Part shown: in pieces, positions 49,014 to 56,721 of the stretch
Position numbering within the stretch: position 1 is the first letter of the stretch
How the letters are laid out: each line of letters begins with the position of its first letter
Source: Streptomyces orinoci
GTDB taxonomy: Bacteria > Actinomycetota > Actinomycetes > Streptomycetales > Streptomycetaceae
Assembly: GCF_003121295.1 (NCBI RefSeq)
Contig: NZ_PHNC01000029.1
Span: 682,001-746,000, forward strand
DNA length: 64,000 nucleotides
Direction: 5' to 3'
Made by a program: the position numbers and the translations under genes
Notes under the pieces: generated by a model
Database searches by the model: none
What the model saw: the letters and a program-made list of their open reading frames with translations, nothing else
Told to the model about the DNA's origin: nothing

Positions 49014-49109
49014 CAGCCACCTCCCGAGTGTTCTTCGCCAACGGAAGGCGCCAACACCGCTCGCGGCGGATTTCATCCCGCCGCAACATGGTGCGGCGCC
49101 GGTCCGCGG

Positions 49110-51260
49110 TCAGATGCCCGGCAGGTACTGGATCAGCAGGTCGATCAGTTTGATCCCCAGGAAGGGGGCGATCAGCCCGCCCAGCCCGTAGAGCCGCAGG
49201 TTGCGGCGGAGCAGGGCATGGGCGGAGGAGGGCGCATAGCGCACCCCGCGCAGGGCCAGCGGGATCAGCGCCACGATCACCAGGGCGTTGAAGATGATCG
49301 CGGAGGCGATGGCCGAGGTGGGGCTGTGCAGGCCCATGATGTTGAGCTTCTCCAGGCCCTGGTAGCCGGCCACCCCGCCGAACATGGCGGGCACGATGGC
49401 GAAGTATTTGGCCACGTCATTGCAGATGGAGAAGGTGGTCAGGGCGCCCCTGGTGATCAGCAGCTGTTTGCCGACCTCCACGATCTCGATCAGTTTGGTG
49501 GGACTGGAGTCCAGGTCCACCATGTTCCCGGCCTCCTTGGCGGCGGAGGTGCCGGTGTTCATGGCCACCCCGACATCGGCCTGGGCCAGGGCGGGCGCGT
49601 CATTGGTGCCGTCCCCGGTCATGGCGACCAGGTTGCCGCCCTGCTGCTCCTGGCGGATGCGGGCGAGCTTGTCCTCGGGGGTGGCCTCGGCCAGGAAGTC
49701 GTCCACTCCGGCCTCGGCGGCGATGGCCCGGGCGGTGAGCGGGTTGTCGCCGGTGATCATCACGGTCTTGATGCCCATGGCACGCAGTTCGGCGAAGCGT
49801 TCGGCGATGCCGGGCTTGACCATGTCCTTGAGGTGGACGGCGCCCAGTACCCGGGCGCCGTCCCGGTCTTCCACGGCGACCAGCAGCGGGGTGCCGCCGC
49901 CGGCCGCGATGGAGTCGGCGATCCAGCCGGCCTCGGGGGGTACGGTGCCGCCGCGCGCGGCCACCCAGTTGAGGATGGCGGAGGCGGCGCCCTTGCGGAT
50001 CCGGCACACCTCGCCCTCCCAGGCGAAGTCCGCCCCGCTCATCCGGGTCTGGGCGCTGAAGGGGACGAACTGGCCGTGGGCGAGCTGCTGTTGGGGGCGG
50101 TCGGGCAGTCCGTAGCGCTCCTTGGCCAGGGTGAGGATGGAGCGGCCCTCGGGTGTCTCGTCGGCCAGCGAGGCCAACTGGGCCGCGTCCGCCAGCAGTT
50201 CGGCGGCCACCCCCTTGACCGGGACGAAGGAGGCGGCCCGCCGGTTGCCCAGGGTGATGGTGCCGGTCTTGTCCAGCAGCAGGGTGCTGACGTCCCCGGC
50301 CGCCTCGACGGCCCGGCCGGACAGGGCGATCACATTGCGCTGCACCAGGCGGTCCATGCCCGCGATGCCGATGGCGGAGAGCAGCGCGCCGATGGTGGTG
50401 GGGATCAGGGTGACCAGCAGGGCCACCAGCACGGTGATGGTCTGCTGGGCGCCCGCGTAGCCGGCCATCGGCTGAAGGCTGACCACGGCCAGGATGAAGA
50501 CGACGGTCAGCGCGGCCAGCAGGATGTTCAGGGCCAGCTCATTGGGGGTCTTCTGCCGGGAGGTGCCCTCCACCAGCGCGATCATCCGGTCCAGGAAGGT
50601 GCTGCCGGAGCGGGAGGTGATCCGGACCAGGATCCGGTCGCTGAGCACGGTGGTGCCGCCGGTGACTCCGGAGCGGTCGCCGCCGGCCGCCCGGATGACC
50701 GGGGCGGACTCGCCGGTGATCGCCGACTCGTCCACCGCGGCGACCCCGTCCACCACCTCTCCGTCGCCCGGCACCACCTCACCGGCCTCGACCACCACCA
50801 CATCGTGGGGCTGGAGTTCGGTGGCCGGAACGCGCTGTTCCTCCCAGTCCCGGGGGCCGCTGCCCACCCGCCAGGAGCGCAGCCGCCGGGCCATGGTGCT
50901 GCTCCGGGTCCGCCGCAGGCTCTCCGCCTGGGCCTTGCCACGGCCCTCGGCGACCGCCTCGGCCAGATTGGCGAAGACCACGGTGAGCCAGAGCCAGCCG
51001 CTGATCAGCCAGGTGAAGACGGAGGGGTCCAGCAGCGCGGACAGGGTGGTCAGCGCGGAGCCGACCTCCACCACGAACATCACCGGGTTGCGCACCATCA
51101 CCCGGGGGTGCAGCTTGCGCAGCGCCTCCGGGAAGGAGGCCACCAGCTGCCGGGGATCGACCGCCCCGCCGGCCACCCGCCGGTGCCTTCTGCGGCCCGA
51201 GGGCTCCGGCGGAGCGGGGGTCGGCGGGGTGACATCCTGCTCGGGGGCCAGGTGCAGCAT
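49110..51260 (-). CDS. kdpB: KdpB potassium-transporting P-type ATPase subunit, orphan
   Basis: 716 residues. All P-type ATPase motifs are intact: TGES in the actuator domain, DKTGTIT with the phosphorylated Asp, and GDGTNDAPALAQADVG. KdpB-specific segments include LSGRAVEAAGDVSTLLLDKTG and the transmembrane NDVAKYFAIVPAMF with the Asp and Lys needed for coupling. KdpB normally works only with the KdpA channel and KdpC; neither is upstream (51261-51423) nor downstream. AAAGG lies 7 bases before the ATG. Either the partners are encoded elsewhere or the protein has lost its usual complex. The N-terminus has an extra Pro/Arg-rich stretch of about 35 residues. Confidence 0.9.
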   Translation of the reverse strand: MLHLAPEQDVTPPTPAPPEPSGRRRHRRVAGGAVDPRQLVASFPEALRKLHPRVMVRNPVMFVVEVGSALTTLSALLDPSVFTWLISGWLWLTVVFANLAEAVAEGRGKAQAESLRRTRSSTMARRLRSWRVGSGPRDWEEQRVPATELQPHDVVVVEAGEVVPGDGEVVDGVAAVDESAITGESAPVIRAAGGDRSGVTGGTTVLSDRILVRITSRSGSTFLDRMIALVEGTSRQKTPNELALNILLAALTVVFILAVVSLQPMAGYAGAQQTITVLVALLVTLIPTTIGALLSAIGIAGMDRLVQRNVIALSGRAVEAAGDVSTLLLDKTGTITLGNRRAASFVPVKGVAAELLADAAQLASLADETPEGRSILTLAKERYGLPDRPQQQLAHGQFVPFSAQTRMSGADFAWEGEVCRIRKGAASAILNWVAARGGTVPPEAGWIADSIAAGGGTPLLVAVEDRDGARVLGAVHLKDMVKPGIAERFAELRAMGIKTVMITGDNPLTARAIAAEAGVDDFLAEATPEDKLARIRQEQQGGNLVAMTGDGTNDAPALAQADVGVAMNTGTSAAKEAGNMVDLDSSPTKLIEIVEVGKQLLITRGALTTFSICNDVAKYFAIVPAMFGGVAGYQGLEKLNIMGLHSPTSAIASAIIFNALVIVALIPLALRGVRYAPSSAHALLRRNLRLYGLGGLIAPFLGIKLIDLLIQYLPGI

Positions 51261-51363
51261 CGGGTGCCTTTGCCGGGTCGGGGTGAATGATCACCCCAGC
51301 CAACCGTGCGGGAGCCGCCGCCGGATGGCTCCTGACGGCCCCTTGGCGCCCTCCGGCCCCGGT

Positions 51364-51431
51364 CTTACGCGCCCTTTACGCGGACCTTTACGGAACCCTT
51401 TGCGTAACCCCTTGCGCGACCCCTTACGCGC
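51364..51431. repeat. Degenerate 12-base tandem repeat
   Basis: About six imperfect units related to TTTACGCGGACC run from 51364 to 51431: TTACGCGCCC, TTTACGCGGACC, TTTACGGAACCC, TTTGCGTAACCCC, TTGCGCGACCCC and TTACGCGCC. The last unit contains the agmatinase stop codon. It lies between the divergent-facing ends of kdpB (5' side) and speB (3' side). Confidence 0.7.
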
Positions 51432-52410
51432 CTGCCTCCCGGCGCTGGGCGGCGATCTGCCGGGACATGATCGTGGTCAGCTCATAGGCGGTGTGCGAGG
51501 CCGCCACCGAGGTGATCTCGGCATGGTCATAGGCCGGGGCGACCTCCACCAGGTCGGCGGAGACCAGATGGCAGTCGGACAGTCCCCGGATGATCTCCAG
51601 CAGTTCGCGGGAGGTCAGACCGCCGGCCTCGGGGGTGCCGGTGCCGGGGGCGTGGGCCGGGTCCAGGACGTCGATGTCGATGGAGATGTACAGCGGGCGG
51701 TCACCGATGCGCTGGCGGAGCTGGTCGGCGATCTCGTCCACGCCACGGCGCATCACATCGGCCGAGGTGACGATGCCGAAGCCCATCTTGGCGTCGTCGT
51801 CCAGGTCCTTCTTGCCGTAGAGCGGGCCCCGGGTGCCGACATGGGAGAGGGCGGAGGTGTCCAGGATGCCCTCCTCCACCGCACGCCGGAACGGGGTGCC
51901 ATGGGTGTACTCGGCACCGAAGTAGGTGTCCCAGGTGTCCAGGTGGGCGTCGAAGTGCAGCAGGGCCACCGGGCCGTGCTTACGGGCCACCGAGCGCAGC
52001 AGCGGCAGGGCGATGGTGTGGTCGCCGCCCAGGGTCATCAGCCGGGCGCCGGTGTCCAGCAGCTCGTCGGCGGCGGCCTGGATGGTGTCCACCGCCTCGT
52101 CGATGTTGAAGGGGTTGGCGGCGATGTCACCGGCGTCGGCGACCTGGGCCAGGGCGAAGGGGGAGGCGTCCTGGGCCGGGTTGTAGGGGCGCAGCAGCCG
52201 GGACGCCTCACGGATGGCGTTGCCGCCGAAGCGGGCGCCCGGGCGGTAGGAGACGCCGGTGTCGAAGGGCACCCCGACCACGGCCACATCGGCCGAGCCG
52301 ACCTCGTCCAGGCGCGGCAGCCGGGCAAAGGTGGCCGGGCCCGCGTAGCGCGGGACGCGGGAGGAATCGACGGGGCCGCGCGGTTCACGCGGGGCTGCGG
52401 CGGTGGTCAT
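51424..52410 (-). CDS. speB: Agmatinase (ureohydrolase)
   Basis: 328 residues of the arginase/agmatinase family, hydrolysing agmatine or a related guanidino compound to urea and an amine. The Mn-binding motifs are complete: LGGDHTIALP, HFDAHLDTWD and SIDIDVLDPAHAPGTGTPE. The ATG at 52410 follows AGAGGCTCC. No arginine decarboxylase gene is close, so agmatine would come from elsewhere or another guanidino acid may be the substrate. It is divergent from the putative phosphatase gene. Confidence 0.93.
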   Translation of the reverse strand: MTTAAAPREPRGPVDSSRVPRYAGPATFARLPRLDEVGSADVAVVGVPFDTGVSYRPGARFGGNAIREASRLLRPYNPAQDASPFALAQVADAGDIAANPFNIDEAVDTIQAAADELLDTGARLMTLGGDHTIALPLLRSVARKHGPVALLHFDAHLDTWDTYFGAEYTHGTPFRRAVEEGILDTSALSHVGTRGPLYGKKDLDDDAKMGFGIVTSADVMRRGVDEIADQLRQRIGDRPLYISIDIDVLDPAHAPGTGTPEAGGLTSRELLEIIRGLSDCHLVSADLVEVAPAYDHAEITSVAASHTAYELTTIMSRQIAAQRREAGA

Positions 52411-52554
52411 GCGTGGAGCCTCTCGGGACGCTGCCTGGGACGTGACCGAGGGTAGGCAGGGGCCCGGGCGCCGCACATATACGGAATTGAGGGGTTGGGC
52501 TTCCTCTTATGGACACCACGTCCATCGCGTCTCCGCCCGGGGAAGAATGGGGCC

Positions 52555-53349
52555 ATGTCGATACCACTGTCCGTGCCCGGCCGTGCCGAACTGATCGACC
52601 ACCTGGTCCGTACCCGGATCGCCGGCGTCGTGGCGACGCCCCGGGCCAACAGCCTGGACCACTACCGCAAGCTCGCCCATGGCGACCGGCACCACTGGCT
52701 GGGGGTGGAGCTGGGCGACCGCTGGCGGGACGAGCAGGATGTGCTGGCGGTGATGGCCGAGCGGTGCGGGGTCAGCGACGACCCCGAACTGCGCACCGGC
52801 CCGGACTACATCGACCCCGAACTGACGGTGGCCGCGCTGGAGCGGGCGGCCGCCTTTCTGCGCAAGGCGGCCGAGACGGGCCAGCGGGTGCTGCTGGCCA
52901 CCGGGCACCCGGGCGGACTGCTGGACGTCCACCGGATGACGGCCGCCGCCCTGCGCTCGGCGGGCTGCGAGATCGTCGCCCTCCCCCTGGGGCTGACCGC
53001 CGACGAGGGCAGTGTGCACCCGGTGGCGGATGTGGCCGTCTATGAGCGCGGCGCCGCCCTCTGGCACACCCACTCCCCCGCCCCGATGGCCGCCATCCTG
53101 GACGGCCTGGCCCTGGCCGGCCGGCCGCTGCCGGACCTGGTGGTCGCCGACCACGGCTGGGCGGGCTGCGCGGCCCAGCGCGGCATCGACGCGGTCGGCT
53201 ACGCCGACTGCAACGACCCCGCCCTCTTCCTCGCCGAATCCGAGGGCACCCTGCGGGTGGCCGTCCCCCTGGACGACCATGTCACCGACCCTCGCTTCTA
53301 TGAGCCGATGACGGCCTATCTGCTGTGGTACGCCGGGCTGTTGGGCTAG
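52555..53349 (+). CDS. Conserved Streptomyces protein, putative phosphatase family
   Basis: 264 residues. I recall this family being named 'phosphatase' in databases, without a known substrate. Visible conserved stretches are TPRANSLDHYRKLAHGDRHHWLG, LLATGHPGGLLDVHRMTAAA, LWHTHSPAPM, ADHGWAGCAAQRGIDAVGYADCNDPALFLAE and VPLDDHVTDPRFYEPM. The many His and Asp residues suggest a metal- or phosphate-binding site. GGGGAAG precedes the ATG at 52555. It is divergent from speB and followed by a repeat copy. Confidence 0.65.
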   Translation: MSIPLSVPGRAELIDHLVRTRIAGVVATPRANSLDHYRKLAHGDRHHWLGVELGDRWRDEQDVLAVMAERCGVSDDPELRTGPDYIDPELTVAALERAAAFLRKAAETGQRVLLATGHPGGLLDVHRMTAAALRSAGCEIVALPLGLTADEGSVHPVADVAVYERGAALWHTHSPAPMAAILDGLALAGRPLPDLVVADHGWAGCAAQRGIDAVGYADCNDPALFLAESEGTLRVAVPLDDHVTDPRFYEPMTAYLLWYAGLLG

Positions 53350-53355
53350 CCCGTC

Positions 53356-53440
53356 CGGGGTGCGGGCCCCGTCAGGGGCGCGGGGCGACTGCACCATGCG
53401 GCTCCGCCGCGTGGGCGCGACCAGCCACGGAAAACCCGCG
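53356..53440. repeat. Dispersed GC-rich repeat, shortened copy
   Basis: GTGCGGGCCCCGTCAGGGGC, GCGGGGCGACTGCACCATGC, GGCTCCGCCGCGTGGGCGCG and ACCAGCCACGG. Modules are fused compared with the copy at 18171, so this is a rearranged member. Confidence 0.65.
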
Positions 53441-53451
53441 CCCGCCAACGC

Positions 53452-53694
53452 TCAGACCGGCCCCGAACGCCGCGCGTTCCACCCCCGCACCACCAGCCAG
53501 CTCCCCCCATAAAGCACGGCCGCCTCAAACCCCCGCAGCGCCGCGCCCCATATAAACCGTGCGCCGCCGGTGAGTTCGAGCACCCGCTGATGCCAGAAGA
53601 ACAGCACCACCACGCCCAGCACGATGACCGCCACCCCCGCGGCCATCAGCAGCAGCCGCGGTACAACCCCCAACCGCGCACCCTCATACGGCAT
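53452..53694 (-). CDS. Small two-helix membrane protein
   Basis: 80 residues with a strong helix at about 11-33 (VPRLLLMAAGVAVIVLGVVVLFF) and a second hydrophobic segment near 50-66 (AALRGFEAAVLYGGSWLVV). It has no catalytic motif I recognise. ATG at 53694 is used; GAGGGG lies upstream. It is near but not overlapping the thioesterase gene on the same strand. Could be a conserved hypothetical; no function assigned. Confidence 0.55.
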   Translation of the reverse strand: MPYEGARLGVVPRLLLMAAGVAVIVLGVVVLFFWHQRVLELTGGARFIWGAALRGFEAAVLYGGSWLVVRGWNARRSGPV

Positions 53695-53767
53695 TTCGAC
53701 CCCTCCCCGGTCAATGGCCCTCTTGGTAAAGAGAGTACAAGGACCCACTGACAGCCCCCGGCAGGGA

Positions 53768-54658
53768 TCAGCGCGGCACCCGCACGACCCCCTCCTGTAT
53801 CACCGACACCGCCAACCGCCCGTCCTGGGTGAAGATCCGCCCCCGCGCCAGCCCCCGCCCGCCCTGGGAGGTGGGGCTCTCCTGGTCGTAGAGCAGCCAC
53901 TCATCGGCGCGGAACGGCCGGTGGAACCACATGGCGTGGTCCAGGCTGGCGCCCACCACATCGCCCACCACCCAGCCACCGCGCCCATGGGCCAGCAGCA
54001 CCGAGTCCAGCAGGGTCATATCGGAGACATAGGTGGCCAGGCAGACATGCAGCAGCGGATCGTCCGCCAGCTTGCCGTTGGTCCGGAACCACACCTGTGA
54101 CCTGGGCTCCCGCGGCTCGCCCGCGCTGGCGAACGGCGGGTCGTCCACATACCGCAGATCGACCGCGGCCCGCGCCCTGAGCAGCCGCTCCACCACTCCC
54201 ATCCCGCCGATCCGGTCGGCATGCCGGGCCAGCAGCTCGGCCGGAGCGGGCAGATCCAGCGGATCCGGTGCGGCCGGCATCGCCTCCTGGTGCTCCAGCC
54301 CCTCCTCATGGGCCTGGAAGGAGGCGGAGAGATGGAAGATCGGCTGTCCGTGCTGGACGGCCACCACCCGGCGGGTGGTGAAGGAGCGCCCGTCGCGGAT
54401 GCGGTCCACGGTGTAGACGATGGGCACCCGGGGATCGCCCGGGCGCAGGAAGTAGGCGTGCAGGGAGTGCGCGGGTCGCTCCTCCGGCACCGTGCGCCCC
54501 GCGGCGACCAGGGCCTGGGCGGCCACCTGGCCGCCGAAGACCCGGGGGATGAGCGCATGGCGGCTGACGCCGCGGAAGACATCCTGCTCGATCCGTTCCA
54601 GGTCGAGCAGGTCCAGCAGGTCCTCCAGGGGGGTAATGGGCTCGTTCACGGTGCTCAC
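53768..54658 (-). CDS. tesB: Acyl-CoA thioesterase II (TesB-like)
   Basis: 296 residues built of two hotdog folds, hydrolysing acyl-CoA to fatty acid and CoA. FGGQVAAQALVAAGRTVP, HSLHAYFLRPGDPRVPIVYTV and RDGRSFTTRRVVAVQ form the first fold; HAMWFHRPFRADEWLLYDQESPTSQGGRGLARGRIF carries the second-fold active-site region. GTG at 54658 overlaps the acyl-CoA dehydrogenase stop (GTGA at 54655-54658), so the two genes form an operon for acyl-CoA turnover. Confidence 0.92.
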   Translation of the reverse strand: MSTVNEPITPLEDLLDLLDLERIEQDVFRGVSRHALIPRVFGGQVAAQALVAAGRTVPEERPAHSLHAYFLRPGDPRVPIVYTVDRIRDGRSFTTRRVVAVQHGQPIFHLSASFQAHEEGLEHQEAMPAAPDPLDLPAPAELLARHADRIGGMGVVERLLRARAAVDLRYVDDPPFASAGEPREPRSQVWFRTNGKLADDPLLHVCLATYVSDMTLLDSVLLAHGRGGWVVGDVVGASLDHAMWFHRPFRADEWLLYDQESPTSQGGRGLARGRIFTQDGRLAVSVIQEGVVRVPR

Positions 54659-55812
54659 AGGCCCATCGACTTGGCGATGATGGACCGCATCACCTCGCTG
54701 GTGCCGCCGTAGATCCGGCTGACCCGGGTGTCCGCGTACAGCCGGGCCACCGGGTACTCCATCATGTAGCCATAACCCCCGTGCAGTTGCAGGCACTTGT
54801 CGATGACCACCGCCGCGCGCTCGGTGGTGAACAGCTTGGCGGAGGCGGCGTCGGCGGCGGTCAGTTCGCCCGTGTCATGGGCCTCCAGGGCCCGGTCCAC
54901 CACCGCCTGCATGGCGTCCACCTCCGCCTTGCAGTCGGCCAGGACGAACTTGGTGTTCTGGAAGGAGGCGACGGCCTTGCCGAAGACCGTGCGCTCCCTT
55001 ACATACTCCTTGGCGAATTCCAGCGCCGCGGCGGACTGGGCGTAGGCGCTCACGGCGATGCCCAGCCGCTCCTGCGGCAGGTTCTGGCCGAGGTAGGAGA
55101 ACGCTCGTCCCTCCTCGCCGAGCAGGTCCTCCACCGGCACCTTGACGTCGTCGAAGAAGAGTTCGGCGGTGTCGGAGGTCTGCAGCCCCAGCTTCTCCAG
55201 TTTGCGGCCCACCGTGTAGCCCTCGGAGGAGGTGTCCACCACCAGGATGGAGATGCCGCCGCGCCGGTCCTCCGGCGTGGGAGGCGCGGTACGGGCGCAG
55301 ACCAGCACCCGGTCGGCCTGGACGCCGCCGGTGATAAAGGTCTTGGCGCCATTGAGGACATAGTGGGTGCCGTCCTCGGAGAGCCGGGCGGTGGTGCGCA
55401 TTCCGGCCAGATCGGAACCGGTGCCCGGCTCGGTCATGGCGATGGCGGTCATCATCTCGCCGGTGACAAAGGGCGGCAGCCAGCGCCGCTTCTGCTCCTC
55501 GGTGGCATAGGCCAGCAGATAGGGCAGGCAGAGCGCGGTGTGCACCCCGCTGCCGCCGAAGCTCACCCCGGCGCGGGCGCACTCCTCGACGATCACCGCC
55601 TGGTATTTGAAGCCGGACTCGCCCGCGCCGCCGTACTCCTCGGGCACCTCGATGCCGAACACGCCCAGCTCGCCGAGCTTTTTGTAGAAGTCACGGGGCA
55701 CCAGGCCGGCCTCGCGCCACTCGTCGTAGTAGGGAACCACCTCGGCGGCGATGAAGTCGCGGATGGTCCGGCGGAACGCCTCATGGTCGTCGTTGAACAC
55801 GGTGCGACGCAC
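54655..55812 (-). CDS. Acyl-CoA dehydrogenase
   Basis: 385 residues of the FAD-dependent acyl-CoA dehydrogenase family. AMTEPGTGSDLAGMRTTARL is the FAD/substrate signature, and YGGTSEVMRSI is the C-terminal signature with Gly in place of the usual Glu base. The base may instead be the Glu in LPQERLGIAV, as in isovaleryl- and long-chain enzymes. The substrate chain length is not predictable. It is first in an operon with tesB. A short palindrome AAGCGCTT followed by GCTCAGTAA at 55860-55876 may be an operator for the TetR regulator encoded beside it. Confidence 0.9.
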   Translation of the reverse strand: MRRTVFNDDHEAFRRTIRDFIAAEVVPYYDEWREAGLVPRDFYKKLGELGVFGIEVPEEYGGAGESGFKYQAVIVEECARAGVSFGGSGVHTALCLPYLLAYATEEQKRRWLPPFVTGEMMTAIAMTEPGTGSDLAGMRTTARLSEDGTHYVLNGAKTFITGGVQADRVLVCARTAPPTPEDRRGGISILVVDTSSEGYTVGRKLEKLGLQTSDTAELFFDDVKVPVEDLLGEEGRAFSYLGQNLPQERLGIAVSAYAQSAAALEFAKEYVRERTVFGKAVASFQNTKFVLADCKAEVDAMQAVVDRALEAHDTGELTAADAASAKLFTTERAAVVIDKCLQLHGGYGYMMEYPVARLYADTRVSRIYGGTSEVMRSIIAKSMGL

Positions 55813-55928
55813 AACTACCCCCTTGGGCGGGCCGGTTCACCGCGACCCGGTGCTGGTGCTAAGCGCTTGCTCAGTAACTCACCGGGAAAGCTACCGGCCG
55901 GTCACCTCAACTGTCCAGGATGGAACCA

Positions 55929-56615
55929 TTATTGGGGCACGTCGGCGGACTCGGCGGGCTCTACCGCTCCGGCGGGCTGCGCGCCGCCTGCGGAGAGCGC
56001 GGCCAGCGCGCCATGCGCCAGCCGCCGCAGCAGCGCGGCGGTGGCGTCCCGGCCGGGCAGCGCGCCCGGACGGCCCAGGTGCGGGGTGGAGTTGAGCAGG
56101 CCGAACACCGCGTGCACCGCCGCCCGGGTGTCGGATTCGGCGACGTCCGGATGCAGCCGCCGCACCACCTCCACCCAGAGCTCCACATACTGCCGCTGGA
56201 GCGAACGGACCAGCTTGCGGTCGCTGTCGCGCAGCTGGCCCAGCTCCCGGTCGTGCAGCACGATCAGCGCACGGTCGTCCAGCGCGAAGTCGATATGCCC
56301 GTCGATCAGGGAACCCAGCACGGCGGCCGGGCCGTCACCCGCGCCGGTGGCGGCCGCCACCCGCTGCCGGCCCTCGGCCAGCAGCCGCCCGCTGATCCCC
56401 ACCAGCAGCTCGGCCAGCATGGCGTCCTTGCCCGCGAAGTGGCGGTAGAGGCCGGGGCCGCTGATCCCGACGGCCGCCCCTATCTCATCCACCCCCACCC
56501 CATGGAACCCGCGCTCGGCGAAGAGCCGGGCGGCCTCCTGGAGGATCCGCTCACGGCGGCTGGGGGCGGGGGCGGCGGGGAGCAGCGCCCGGGCTCGGCT
56601 GGCTTCGTCGTTCAC
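55929..56615 (-). CDS. TetR-family regulator of the liu operon
   Basis: 228 residues: HTH at about 18-65 (RRERILQEAARLFAERGFHG, VDEIGAAVGISGPGLYRHFAGKDAML) and a ligand domain with HDRELGQL and HAVFGLLNSTPH. It is divergent from the leucine-catabolism operon, and the 106-base gap contains two near-identical 16-bp palindromes, so it very likely represses that operon and itself. The likely inducer is an acyl-CoA intermediate of the pathway, by analogy with similar regulators; this is inferred. It also lies directly upstream of the acyl-CoA dehydrogenase-tesB operon, on the same strand. Confidence 0.88.
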   Translation of the reverse strand: MNDEASRARALLPAAPAPSRRERILQEAARLFAERGFHGVGVDEIGAAVGISGPGLYRHFAGKDAMLAELLVGISGRLLAEGRQRVAAATGAGDGPAAVLGSLIDGHIDFALDDRALIVLHDRELGQLRDSDRKLVRSLQRQYVELWVEVVRRLHPDVAESDTRAAVHAVFGLLNSTPHLGRPGALPGRDATAALLRRLAHGALAALSAGGAQPAGAVEPAESADVPQ

Positions 56616-56637
56616 GGAAGAAAGTGTAGACAGTTCC

Positions 56638-56680
56638 GTTAGCGCGCGTTAACCTGAAGGCGGAGTTAACGCTCATTAAC
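56638..56680. promoter_or_regulatory. Twin palindromic operators between TetR gene and liu operon
   Basis: GTTAGCGCGCGTTAAC at 56638-56653 and GTTAACGCTCATTAAC at 56665-56680 agree at 13 of 16 positions and start 27 bases apart. Each is a near palindrome with GTTA/TTAAC ends. The spacing would place two dimers at similar angular positions within 3 turns. They lie 23-38 bases before the TetR start and 42-84 before the first liu gene. Confidence 0.75.
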
Positions 56681-56721
56681 AGAGCTGATCGGCTGATCGT
56701 CCGGGCAAGGGGGCTCGTGTC

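Noticed and set aside
45390..51290. A 1966-codon plus-strand open frame
   Set aside because: It is the antisense shadow of the ABC exporter and kdpB genes. Its translation is Gly/Gln/His-rich without domains, as expected from the complementary frame of high-GC coding DNA.
49110..51423. A complete kdp operon
   Set aside because: No kdpA, kdpC, kdpD or kdpE frame exists on either side; the neighbouring sequence is accounted for by other genes and a tandem repeat.
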